From NCBI GenBank assembly GCA_020631155.1, contig JAHDHV010000010.1, positions 1 through 41,272 of the forward strand: a stretch of 41,272 nucleotides of DNA, given 5' to 3'. Position 1 is the stretch's first letter. Every line of letters begins with the position of its first letter. The notes under the pieces are model-generated. The model ran no database searches. It had not been told where the DNA came from and was given only the letters and a program-made list of their open reading frames with translations. Below are positions 8,601-15,551 of this stretch, in pieces. Position numbers and translations under genes: made by a program. Origin of the DNA: Bacteroidota bacterium. Its GTDB lineage: Bacteria > Bacteroidota > Bacteroidia > Chitinophagales > UBA2359.

Positions 8601-9587
8601 ATGCCCATTAAATACCATATCCACCCCATAAGTTTCAAAAACGGGAACTAGGTGATTGCGTACATCGTCCTCACCATCATATTGAAAATACGGTTGGAAA
8701 GGAAGATACCAAAGTGCATCCCAAGCATTGGTAAAAGGTGGCTGGTGGAAATATACAAACACCCATTCGGTAGTCCGACATTCTAACTCATCAATTAGCC
8801 ATTCATATTGGGGAGAGCCCGGTTGATAGTCATTGACAAAGTTGACATGTAAAGCAATAATTTTAGCATTTCCATATTCAAAAGAATAATACTCTTCCGT
8901 ATTTTGTGGATTATTGGTAAACAAATAAAAATCTTCCAAATATTGTTGTGCGGTTCCATTATCAGCAGGATAGCCATATAAATCGTGATTGCCAATGGCA
9001 GTATAATAACAGCGATTTTTTAAAATATCTTTGTAAATATCAAAATAATAAGTGTCATAATCAGTGCCATCCTGTTGGGTAACATCCCCACAAACCAAGC
9101 CGAAATCGAACTCATTATTGTTAGAGGCAGTCAGCATTTTAGCAGCCAGATTTTTTTGCGGCGTATTATTCATCCCACAATCCCCAAATACCAAGATGTC
9201 TGTACTCAATTCGGTATCTGGTTTGGCAGTGTAAAAATATTCTACATTAGTACAAGGGCTACCCCCAACATCGCAAATTTTGTAATAATACTGTGTATAA
9301 GCAGCTAATCCTGTGATGGTTACGGCATGTTTTGTGGTGCCACTAGAAGCTAACATATTAGGTTGGCTAGTGGGTGAACTGCCATAGTATAGTTCGTAAT
9401 TTGCATTGCTAGAAGAGCGCCAAGCAATCAACATAGAATGTTGCGCTGCTTTTTGCAAATACGGTTGACGCGAAATTTGCGAAATTTGTGCGTAACTATA
9501 ATTGCTTGATAATAATAAGCTTATAAAAATTATAGTGAGTAAAAAGAGAGGGGATTTGATAAACTTTTTAGTAGATAAAAGGTTCAT
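5607..9587 (-). CDS. Giant secreted metallophosphoesterase with nine Ig-like repeats
   Basis: 1326 aa. Residues 1-34 are a signal peptide (ending NYSYAQ). Residues 36-122 form an Fn3-like domain as found at the N-terminus of purple acid phosphatases (RQPYLQ... ITGLAAYTQYYYKI). Residues 129-350 are a calcineurin-like phosphoesterase with GDCG (135-138), GDV (167-169), GNHD (199-202), H281 and GHMHGYE (328-334), the usual two-metal ligands. The purple-acid-phosphatase tyrosine after GD is missing (GDVTQ), so it may not be a true purple enzyme. Residues 405-1099 hold nine repeats of about 77 aa with GTWSGTGVT and two cysteines each. Residues 1100-1326 are a module shared with the protein at 38484, with two EF-hand/dockerin-like loops (DFNGNGIINVADF) and the ending VLRY. 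No classic T9SS domain is seen. Probably surface or extracellular, releasing phosphate; a Pho-box-like array precedes it. Confidence 0.9.
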   Translation of the reverse strand: MNLLSTKKFIKSPLFLLTIIFISLLLSSNYSYAQISQISRQPYLQKAAQHSMLIAWRSSSNANYELYYGSSPTSQPNMLASSGTTKHAVTITGLAAYTQYYYKICDVGGSPCTNVEYFYTAKPDTELSTDILVFGDCGMNNTPQKNLAAKMLTASNNNEFDFGLVCGDVTQQDGTDYDTYYFDIYKDILKNRCYYTAIGNHDLYGYPADNGTAQQYLEDFYLFTNNPQNTEEYYSFEYGNAKIIALHVNFVNDYQPGSPQYEWLIDELECRTTEWVFVYFHQPPFTNAWDALWYLPFQPYFQYDGEDDVRNHLVPVFETYGVDMVFNGHMHGYERGELNGVKYVTSGGGGGNLDDSKPNDWPHISVQNFIHHYLIVNINGMSVDVTAIDQNDNIVDNFTISKTVSTALVAAWDTTTLCETAAPIDLNTLLHPNATVGGTWSGAGVTANNFDPTGLSGSIPITYTLGAAPCTKELTQNIVIALPDASWAASTIVCDSDPILNLNTLITTGLPNGTWSGTGVTSNNFDPTGLSGSIPITYTVNDAGCINSLTQNITVEATPNVTWTTPSTPLCSDDTPIDLMTLLDVNADNSGTWSGTGVITTNFDPAGLAGNIAVTYTVNNGGCIQNSTQNIVVNPIPDASWMATTTLCDSDPIFDLNTLITTGLTNGTWSGTGVTSNNFDPTGLSGSIPITYTVNNASCTNSLTQNITIEATPNVTWTTPTTPICDNDAAIDLITLLDVNADNSGTWSGTGVTGTNFNPAGLNGSIAVNYSVNGANCSNNLTQNIVVEAAPNVTWTTPSTPICADDVPLDLMTLLAINADNSGTWSGTGVTGTNFDPSALSGSIAVTYSANGANCSNNLTQNIVVEAAPNVTWTTPSTPICADDVPLDLMTLLTINADNSGTWSGTGVTGTNFDPAGLNGNIAVNYSVNGANCSNNLMQNIVVEAAPNVTWTAPSSLCDTDPPLNLTTLLAINADNSGTWSGTGVTGTNFDPTGLNGNIPVNYSVNGANCSNNLMQNIVVEAAPNVTWTAPSSLCDTDPPLNLTTLLAINADNSGTWSGTGVTGTNFDPTGLNGNIPVNYSVNGANCSNNLMQNILVSSCTVIAKIRVFLQGSYNNTTGLMSTNLRTNNILPLTQPFNTTPWQYTGTESVVNMSSIPNDVTDWVLVELRDASNYNTIVAQRAAFLRNDGFIVDIDGVTNGVLLPSLATSGSNYYLVVRSRNHLATMSATAVTLPNVTTYDFSTAVNQAFGASQMISVGSGVFAQYAGDFNGNGIINVADFNTYDDELSSTGTYSAPDANMDNTVSISDFNAYRPNASVIGVRVLRY
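6303..6796 (-). repeat. Identical 231-bp tandem units inside the phosphoesterase gene
   Basis: The units starting near 6304 and 6535 are base-for-base identical, and identity runs about 30 bp into the next unit. They encode the last two of the nine Ig-like repeats. The next units toward the gene start (from 6766) begin to differ, for example GCACC against GCGCC. This shows a recent in-frame duplication and likely copy-number variation. Confidence 0.9.
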
Positions 9588-9650
9588 AATTGCTTTTTCT
9601 TTTGTAATGATTGGCTATTTAAACAATAATAGTTACAAAACTAATGAAAA

Positions 9651-9690
9651 TGTTAGGGAGTTGTTAAGCAATTGTTAAGGAATTATTAAG
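9651..9690 (-). promoter_or_regulatory. Pho-box-like array: four 7-bp direct repeats at 11-bp spacing
   Basis: On the plus strand TGTTAGG (9651), TGTTAAG (9662), TGTTAAG (9673) and TATTAAG (9684) are each separated by exactly 4 bp. Read toward the gene they are CTTAATA, CTTAACA, CTTAACA and CCTAACA. This matches the general layout of PhoB/PhoP boxes (7-bp repeats, 11-bp period; TTAACA-like in Bacillus and cyanobacteria). The array lies 64-103 bp before the start codon of the secreted phosphoesterase, a position suited to an activator. The functional call is inference from layout and neighbour. Confidence 0.6.
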
Positions 9691-9751
9691 CCATTATGAA
9701 TATTTTACAGAAATAAAAAGAAAATTGCCATCCATAAACTTATTTGAAACC

Positions 9752-10114
9752 CTAATAATTCCCCACCGAAAGCATCACCAAAGTACAAGCTTCTATGATT
9801 TCAATGCCTTTACTTTTGGCAATTTTCGCCAGTTCAGGATTCTCTGAGCCGGGGTTAAAAATGATGCGTTTAGGAGCTAATTTTAATAAGTAATCATAAT
9901 ATTGCTGCTGTTTATTAGCGTTGAGATACATCGTTACAGTGTGGATATTAGAGAGTTGTGGAAATCCTGTTTGTATAGTTAGTCCTGCTATATAGCCCTC
10001 GCTTTTTCCAAGCAAAATAGTTTCATGCTGATGTTGTGTAAGGCGTTTACTAGCTATATTGGAGTAACGACTTGGATTGGTACTTGCTCCTAAAATCAGT
10101 GTTTTTTTATGCAT
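9752..10114 (-). CDS. CoA-binding domain protein (YccU-like)
   Basis: 120-aa single-domain Rossmann-type protein of the CoA_binding_2 family. The N-terminus KKTLILGASTNPSRYSNIAS carries the GAS-TNP nucleotide-binding turn. HETILLGKSEGYIAGL follows, and KRIIFNPGSENPELAKIAKSKGIEIIEACTLVML is the family's C-terminal signature. Family length is about 120-140 aa, so this is complete. The physiological role of the family is poorly known; binding of CoA or a related nucleotide is inferred from homology. It stands alone, 164 bp upstream of the phosphoesterase on the same strand, with the Pho-box-like array between them, so it is probably a separate transcript. Confidence 0.85.
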   Translation of the reverse strand: MHKKTLILGASTNPSRYSNIASKRLTQHQHETILLGKSEGYIAGLTIQTGFPQLSNIHTVTMYLNANKQQQYYDYLLKLAPKRIIFNPGSENPELAKIAKSKGIEIIEACTLVMLSVGNY

Positions 10115-10215
10115 AATGATTTATTACAAATGAGAAATTTTTTTAAAAAAAAGGCATTTTGTGGAAATAGCAGTTGTTGAGTATATTACTTATAGCGTAT
10201 TTTCGCTAAAAATGC

Positions 10216-10223
10216 TAACTTTG
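10216..10223 (+). promoter_or_regulatory. Candidate promoter -7 box (TAACTTTG)
   Basis: Fits the Bacteroidota -7 consensus TAnnTTTG and lies 88 bp before the small membrane protein at 10311. No good -33 TTTG is seen at the usual distance, so this is tentative. Confidence 0.35.
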
Positions 10224-10310
10224 CAAAGCAACTATTGTTCGCAGTAAGACCCAATCTTTTTGTACAATTTTTGTCAAAACCAAATATTTTTTGATTGTTG
10301 ACCTTATTGA

Positions 10311-10655
10311 ATGAGAAAACGTATTTCAAATTTTTTATCGCTATGTATGTACATAGTGGTTGCTATTTTTATCTATCAACCGATATTTAAATTTTTACCC
10401 TATTTAGTAGAACTCAATGGAGCAGTAAAGTCTGTTGTGTCGGGTTTATGTGCTTTTTTCATGGCCTTTCTAATGGTAGAAACCTTTAAAGTTACGGCTA
10501 CAATTGTACTGATTCTAAGCTTTTTGGTAATGATATTTGTAGGTATTAGCAGCGATTATACTTTTTCCGATCTAAAAAAAGGTATACAAGTTGTTACTTC
10601 CAGCATTTCTTCCTTTATTGAAGAGCAAACATCGGATAAGGAAAAAACGCCATGA
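10311..10655 (+). CDS. Small integral membrane protein, unknown function
   Basis: 114 aa with three likely membrane helices: about residues 8-29 (LSLCMYIVVAIFIYQPIF), 38-58 (GAVKSVVSGLCAFFMAFLMV) and 62-82 (VTATIVLILSFLVMIFVGI). The C-terminal tail of about 30 residues (SDLKKGIQVV to SDKEKTP) is soluble and charged. I do not recognise the family. The ATG at 10311 is the only sensible start, and composition and helix pattern argue for a real gene. It stands between a CoA-binding gene on the other strand and a repeat element that starts 43 bp after its stop. Confidence 0.65.
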   Translation: MRKRISNFLSLCMYIVVAIFIYQPIFKFLPYLVELNGAVKSVVSGLCAFFMAFLMVETFKVTATIVLILSFLVMIFVGISSDYTFSDLKKGIQVVTSSISSFIEEQTSDKEKTP

Positions 10656-10697
10656 TTTTTTCCCTTCAAGTTTTTTCTTTACCTTACCTTTGCCTCA

Positions 10698-10954
10698 ATA
10701 TTGGGGATGTTTCAAATGCCATGCTTTTCAACCAACAGTTTTTGCTTATTTTGACAGTTCGTGGATTAGTAGATTAGTGATTCGTTTTTTGGACTTTTTA
10801 GTTTCTTTTTGAATGAGTTCTGTAACGATGGCTTTGGCCGTTAAAGTTCTTGTAAGTAGTTGATAATCAGCTTTCTAAAAAGCTAAAAAGCTAAACAGCT
10901 AAAAGGCAATCTCACAACTAAAGTGTTAGGAAGATTATGAAGCATACTCAATAT
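10698..10954 (+). repeat. Family B MITE-like repeat, full copy
   Basis: About 257 bp bounded by 16-bp inverted ends (ATATTGGGGATGTTTC at 10698-10713 and its imperfect complement at 10939-10954, 13 of 16 matching). Inside, in order, are a TTTGACAG segment, GATTAGT/GATTCG heptamers (10764-10786), a GGCTTTGGCCGT segment, AAAAAGCTA octamers (10877-10905) and AAGTGTTAGGA. The copy at 23011-23193 has the same order and ends. Partial relatives lie at 15240 and 19715. The only overlapping frame (10591-10812) is an artefact. Confidence 0.65.
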
Positions 10955-10992
10955 TTTTTATCCAAAATAATAAATTTATTTACAATATTTTT

Positions 10993-13900
10993 ATGTCTTA
11001 TTTTAATAATTTAGAAACACTAGAAAAAAATTATCAGCAACTCACAGATATAGAGCAACATATTATAAAAGTGGGTGCTATTATTTATGAAGCTACTCCT
11101 GTAAATACTTTTTGGAAAGCTTTACAATTGTTTCGTGTTAGAAAGAAAGTAGGTGATATTACTCAAAGTGGGGTGAAGAGATATAAAAGCAAATTTCATG
11201 ATTTAGGTTTGTTTTATGGAGGAAATAAAGTACAAGTAGTCGAGAATTTTGTACATATTCTTTTTGCAGAAGCTCTAAAGGAAGATTATTTTAATGAATT
11301 GGTAAAATTTTTATTAGAAAAACATGCCATTACGCTAGGATGGTACTATGATAGGAACAATACCTTTGATCGTTACATAAGGGATATGCGAATCGCAGTA
11401 GCAACCAATAATTTATCCTTGCTTCAAGAGCGAAGTACAGCCGCATTTAATCGCTATAAAAGGGAATATCAAGATTTTTACTTTTGGCAAACCCTATTTA
11501 ATAGTCCTTTTCGGCTAGATATATGGAAAGCTTACCCTGTTGAAATTCAAGATGACATTATATGGCAATTGGTGATAGAAGGTTTTAATAAACTTTCATC
11601 ATTAGACACAATACTAAAACATGCACAGGAAAATGATTTATTTAAAAATAAAGAACTGGATACTGCTGAAGAACTAAGAGATACGGTTGTATATGGGTTA
11701 ATTATGAAAGGGGAGTTCGATGTTGCTGAACAAATTTGTAAAACGTATTCAACTGATGAGGATACCTTCGCTAATTTGGCATGGATAGAGCTTTTGCGCG
11801 GCAATTATGATAAAGCTTTACAGCAATTTGATGTTGCTTTGCAATTATATCGCAAGCAAACCAGAAAACGAGCAGGTTTTTTGACACACGTTAGTAGCGT
11901 TTTTTATTTAATGCTGTGGATTAGAACAGGCAAAGTAATTCAAGATAAAGAAGTGGTTAAATGGGCTAAAAAATCAGAAGGTTTTGCTTATAAAAATGAA
12001 GCATTAAGAAGTCTAGCATTCATGAGAAAAAACGATGAAGGAGGAGCGCAAAGTATTCTTAGATATTTTCCTATAAGAGATAACCTAGATTTTTTGCTTA
12101 AAATGTGGTGTGAATACTGGATAGATGTAAAGAGCTCTGTTAAAATTAAAGATTTAAAAGATAAATTTAAAAAAGCTTATGACAATGCTTATTATTGGTA
12201 TGCCTTAGAAGTGGCAACAATGTTGGAAATAAAAACAACAGGTAAAGACAAAAAAAATTATAGGGAAAAGAAAGAAGAATTAGAAGCAAAAATAGGGGCA
12301 AAAAGTGTGTTGAATGTAATTGAAAAAGAGGCTAAATGGAAACGCACCCTCAATGCTTTGACTGCCCTAGTAAGAACGGATTCAAAAGCTAGAAAAAGTA
12401 GTGAAAGCCGCCTTATTTGGTTGGTAGATATTAAGACTGAATCATTAGAACCAAAAGAGCAAACCATTACTAAAAGTGGCAGATGGAGTAAGGGGCGTAA
12501 AGTTTCTTTGAAAAGAATAAAACTAGGAGAGATTGCAGGTATGACAGCGCAAGATTTAAGGGTGGCAAAAAAAGCTATAAGTGGCTATCATGATTATTAC
12601 TCAAATAATTATTATATAGATTTTTATACTGCTATTGCAGAAATGATAGACCATCCACTATTATTTTTAGCTAATTCTCCTACAACTTCATTAGAATTGA
12701 TCAAAGTAGAACCCAATCTGCTAGTTAAGCGAACAAATAATAATAAATATTCTATAGAATTTTCAGAAAATTTAGGGGGGAGTGGTGATATTAAAATTAT
12801 TAAAGAAACCAATACCCGTTACAAAGTATTGGTGTTAAATGAAGAACAAAAAGCCATCCAAGAGGTATTAGGAAATGGAAAATTTGTTGTGCCTTCAAGT
12901 GGAAAGAACGCTTTGCTCGAAACCATTAAACAAATATCTTCCTTAGTAACGATAGAATCTGAAGTTGGAGCAGAAGCTGAAAATATTCCGATGGTAGATG
13001 CCGATAAACGTTTATACATACAAATCATTCCGATGGGAGATGGCTTTAAGCTAGAAACTTTTTCCAAGCCGTTCACCACCGCACCGCCTTATTTTAAAAA
13101 TGGGCAAGGCTCCAAAACAGTTATTGCAGAAATAGACGGAGAAAAAGTACAAACAAAGCGAAATTTAAAAGAAGAAAAACAAAATGAAGAAACCTTAATT
13201 CAAGCCTGCCCTACTTTATGGGAGCTGGACGGCGAATATGGCGAATGGATGTTGGAGGAACCTGATGTGTGTTTAGAGGCTTTGAGTGAGATTGAACCTT
13301 TAAGAGATGCGGATAGAATTGTTTTGGAATGGCCAAAAGGAGCCAAAATGCAACTGCTCCATAATAATGCGTCTTTTGAACAGTTATTTTTAAATATCAA
13401 TGGAGAAAATGACTGGTTTGAGCTATCAGGTAGCTTAAAAGTAGACGAGCATACCGTTGTACAATTGCAGACTCTACTCCAAAAATTAGACGATAAAAAA
13501 AGCCGTTTTATTGAGTTATCAGAGGGTAATTTTATCGCTCTAACCAAACAACTGCGCCGCAAATTACAAACACTAAAAGGCTTTGTCAATGATACCAAAA
13601 CAGGCCTACAATTCCATAAATTGAAAGGTTTGGCACTCGAAGAATTTTTAGCAGAAGCCAAAGAAGTTGAAGCTGATAAAGAGTGGCAAAAATATAAAAA
13701 ACGCATTGACAAAGCGCGAAAACGAAAGGCACGTGTCCCCTCAACCCTCAAAGCAGAATTGCGCGATTACCAAAAACTAGGCTATCAATGGTTGTCGCAA
13801 TTAGCGGAATGGGGCGTAGGAGCTTGTTTGGCCGATGATATGGGCTTGGGTAAAACCATTCAAGCCTTGACCGTTATTTTAGAGCGCGCCAAAACAGGAC

Positions 13901-15129
13901 CAACCCTCGTTGTTGCCCCCGCTTCGGTAACCCGTAACTGGATAAAGGAAGCCCAAAAATTCGCGCCAACTTTAAATGCTCAGTTATTTGGACAGGGCAA
14001 GAGGGCAGATGTTTTGAAGAATTTAAAAAAGTTTGATTTGCTAGTAACAAGCTACGGATTGATGCAACAGGAAATTGTATTGATGGAAAAAGTTAAATGG
14101 ACAACTATAGTTTTGGACGAGGCGCAATCCATCAAAAACAAGATGACCAAACGCTCTAAGGCGGCTATGAAATTACAGAGCAAGTTTAAGGTCATTACCA
14201 CAGGTACACCCATTGAAAATCACCTAGGCGAATTGTGGAATTTGTTCTATTTCATCAATCCCGGATTACTTGGCACTTTTAAAGACTTTAACGACCGTTT
14301 TGCCTATCCCATCGAAAAAATGAATGATAAGGATCGCAAAAAGCAATTGCAAAAACTGATTCAACCCTTTATTTTGAGGCGTAGAAAAACTGAGGTGCTA
14401 GACGAATTGCCAAGCAAAACAGAAATCACATTGACCGTAGAAATGAGCCAAGAGGAAATGGCATTCTACGAAGCTGCTCGCCGCAATGCCCTTGAGCATT
14501 TGGAAAATACACAACAGCCACCGGGCGCGCGACACCTGCAAATTTTAACCGAAATCATGCGTTTGCGTCAGGTTTGTTGCAATACCCGATTGGTTGTACC
14601 AGAAAGTACGATTCCAAGCTCAAAGCTCGAATTATTTGCTAGAATTGTTGGAGAATTACTAGAGAACGGACATAAAGCCTTGGTATTCAGTCAGTTCGTA
14701 AAGCATTTGAAAATTATTGAGGAGTATGTACAGCAGCAAAAAATCAGTTATCAATACTTGGATGGCAGTACGCCCATGAAAAAACGACAAAAAAGTATAG
14801 ACGCTTTTCAATCTGGCGAAGGCGATTTATTTTTAATCAGTCTAAAAGCAGGTGGTTTAGGACTCAATCTCACCGCCGCCGATTACGTCATACACATGGA
14901 CCCCTGGTGGAACCCTGCGGTGGAAGACCAAGCCTCTGACCGAGCGCATCGCATTGGTCAAAAGCGACCTGTTACCGTTTACCGCCTAGTAACCGAAGGC
15001 ACAATAGAGGAAAAAATTGTTCAATTACACGAGAAAAAGCGCGACCTCGCCGATAGTTTGTTGGGGAATACCGATGTTAGTGCCAAATTATCCTCTGACC
15101 AATTACTGGAAATGATAAAAGAAGGCTAA
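10993..15129 (+). CDS. SNF2-family DEAD/DEAH-box helicase with long N-terminal region
   Basis: 1378 aa. Residues about 905-1378 are a complete Swi2/Snf2 ATPase: motif I DDMGLGKT (about 948-955), VVAPASVTRNW, motif II DEAQ (about 1041-1044), TGTPIENHLGELWNLF, then the second RecA lobe with ALVFSQFVKHL, YLDGSTP, SLKAGGLGLNLT and motif VI QASDRAHRIGQ (about 1312-1322). By family it is an ATP-driven DNA translocase acting on nucleoprotein, in the RapA/HepA-like bacterial group. Residues 1-600 are unrecognised, Lys- and Tyr-rich and helical, with TPR-like stretches (LAWIELLRGNYDKALQQF, about 265-282). Residues about 600-900 resemble the domain often preceding the ATPase in bacterial SNF2 proteins. 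The first half is visibly more AT-rich than the ATPase half. No methylase or nuclease is adjacent, so a defence role is not supported by neighbours. Confidence 0.93.
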   Translation: MSYFNNLETLEKNYQQLTDIEQHIIKVGAIIYEATPVNTFWKALQLFRVRKKVGDITQSGVKRYKSKFHDLGLFYGGNKVQVVENFVHILFAEALKEDYFNELVKFLLEKHAITLGWYYDRNNTFDRYIRDMRIAVATNNLSLLQERSTAAFNRYKREYQDFYFWQTLFNSPFRLDIWKAYPVEIQDDIIWQLVIEGFNKLSSLDTILKHAQENDLFKNKELDTAEELRDTVVYGLIMKGEFDVAEQICKTYSTDEDTFANLAWIELLRGNYDKALQQFDVALQLYRKQTRKRAGFLTHVSSVFYLMLWIRTGKVIQDKEVVKWAKKSEGFAYKNEALRSLAFMRKNDEGGAQSILRYFPIRDNLDFLLKMWCEYWIDVKSSVKIKDLKDKFKKAYDNAYYWYALEVATMLEIKTTGKDKKNYREKKEELEAKIGAKSVLNVIEKEAKWKRTLNALTALVRTDSKARKSSESRLIWLVDIKTESLEPKEQTITKSGRWSKGRKVSLKRIKLGEIAGMTAQDLRVAKKAISGYHDYYSNNYYIDFYTAIAEMIDHPLLFLANSPTTSLELIKVEPNLLVKRTNNNKYSIEFSENLGGSGDIKIIKETNTRYKVLVLNEEQKAIQEVLGNGKFVVPSSGKNALLETIKQISSLVTIESEVGAEAENIPMVDADKRLYIQIIPMGDGFKLETFSKPFTTAPPYFKNGQGSKTVIAEIDGEKVQTKRNLKEEKQNEETLIQACPTLWELDGEYGEWMLEEPDVCLEALSEIEPLRDADRIVLEWPKGAKMQLLHNNASFEQLFLNINGENDWFELSGSLKVDEHTVVQLQTLLQKLDDKKSRFIELSEGNFIALTKQLRRKLQTLKGFVNDTKTGLQFHKLKGLALEEFLAEAKEVEADKEWQKYKKRIDKARKRKARVPSTLKAELRDYQKLGYQWLSQLAEWGVGACLADDMGLGKTIQALTVILERAKTGPTLVVAPASVTRNWIKEAQKFAPTLNAQLFGQGKRADVLKNLKKFDLLVTSYGLMQQEIVLMEKVKWTTIVLDEAQSIKNKMTKRSKAAMKLQSKFKVITTGTPIENHLGELWNLFYFINPGLLGTFKDFNDRFAYPIEKMNDKDRKKQLQKLIQPFILRRRKTEVLDELPSKTEITLTVEMSQEEMAFYEAARRNALEHLENTQQPPGARHLQILTEIMRLRQVCCNTRLVVPESTIPSSKLELFARIVGELLENGHKALVFSQFVKHLKIIEEYVQQQKISYQYLDGSTPMKKRQKSIDAFQSGEGDLFLISLKAGGLGLNLTAADYVIHMDPWWNPAVEDQASDRAHRIGQKRPVTVYRLVTEGTIEEKIVQLHEKKRDLADSLLGNTDVSAKLSSDQLLEMIKEG

Positions 15130-15233
15130 ATACTTAGACGTGAGATGTGAGACATAAGACGTGAGATAGTCCATTTACTATCAATAATTTATAACAAACC
15201 CAATAGTTGTTTAATTTTGCCTACTTGCTTAGT
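15127..15233 (+). repeat. Family A MITE-like repeat, copy 3
   Basis: Its left end (TAAATACTTAGACG) overlaps the helicase stop codon at 15127-15129. It contains heptamers GACGTGA, GATGTGA, GACATAA and GACGTGA, then ATTTACTATCAATAATTTA and TTTAATTTTGCCTACTTGCTTA. It closely matches the copy at 17867-17973. Confidence 0.6.
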
Positions 15234-15239
15234 AGCTGA

Positions 15240-15497
15240 CAATGGTACATTAACACCGATTAGGTTAAATTATCATTATCCTGAATGTTGATCCGTAGAT
15301 TCGTGATTAGGTGTTTTTTTATGGCGGTTTTCTTTTTTTAATAATTTGTGTAGCGAAGGCTTTAGCCGTCATAATACTATAAAAATCAAAAGCTTATATC
15401 CATTAGGGAAATTAAAAAGTGATTTATTTCAACTAAAAAGCTAAAAAGCTAAAAAGCCAAATATCCAAAAAGCTAAATATCCAAAAAGCCAAATCAA
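15240..15497 (+). repeat. Family B-type partial repeat before the PI-PLC gene
   Basis: Shares internal segments with the element at 10698: heptamers GTAGATTCGTGATTAG (15296-15311), GTAGCGAAGGCTTTAGCCGT (15350-15369) and a long AAAAAGCTA/AATATCC tract (15435-15497). The terminal inverted ends seen in the full copies are not evident. The tract runs almost to the first in-frame ATGs of the next gene. Confidence 0.45.
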
Positions 15498-15551
15498 TAT
15501 TTTTTTAAAATGATAAAAATGCGAGTAGTTATGGATTACTTAAATTGGGAG

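Noticed and set aside
10591-10812. 73-aa frame on the plus strand
   Set aside because: It overlaps the end of the small membrane protein in another frame and then runs through the family B repeat, including its inverted end and heptamers.
13200-13751. 183-aa minus-strand frame
   Set aside because: It lies entirely inside the SNF2 helicase gene, is Ser- and Leu-rich in the manner of antisense translation, and has no recognisable domain.
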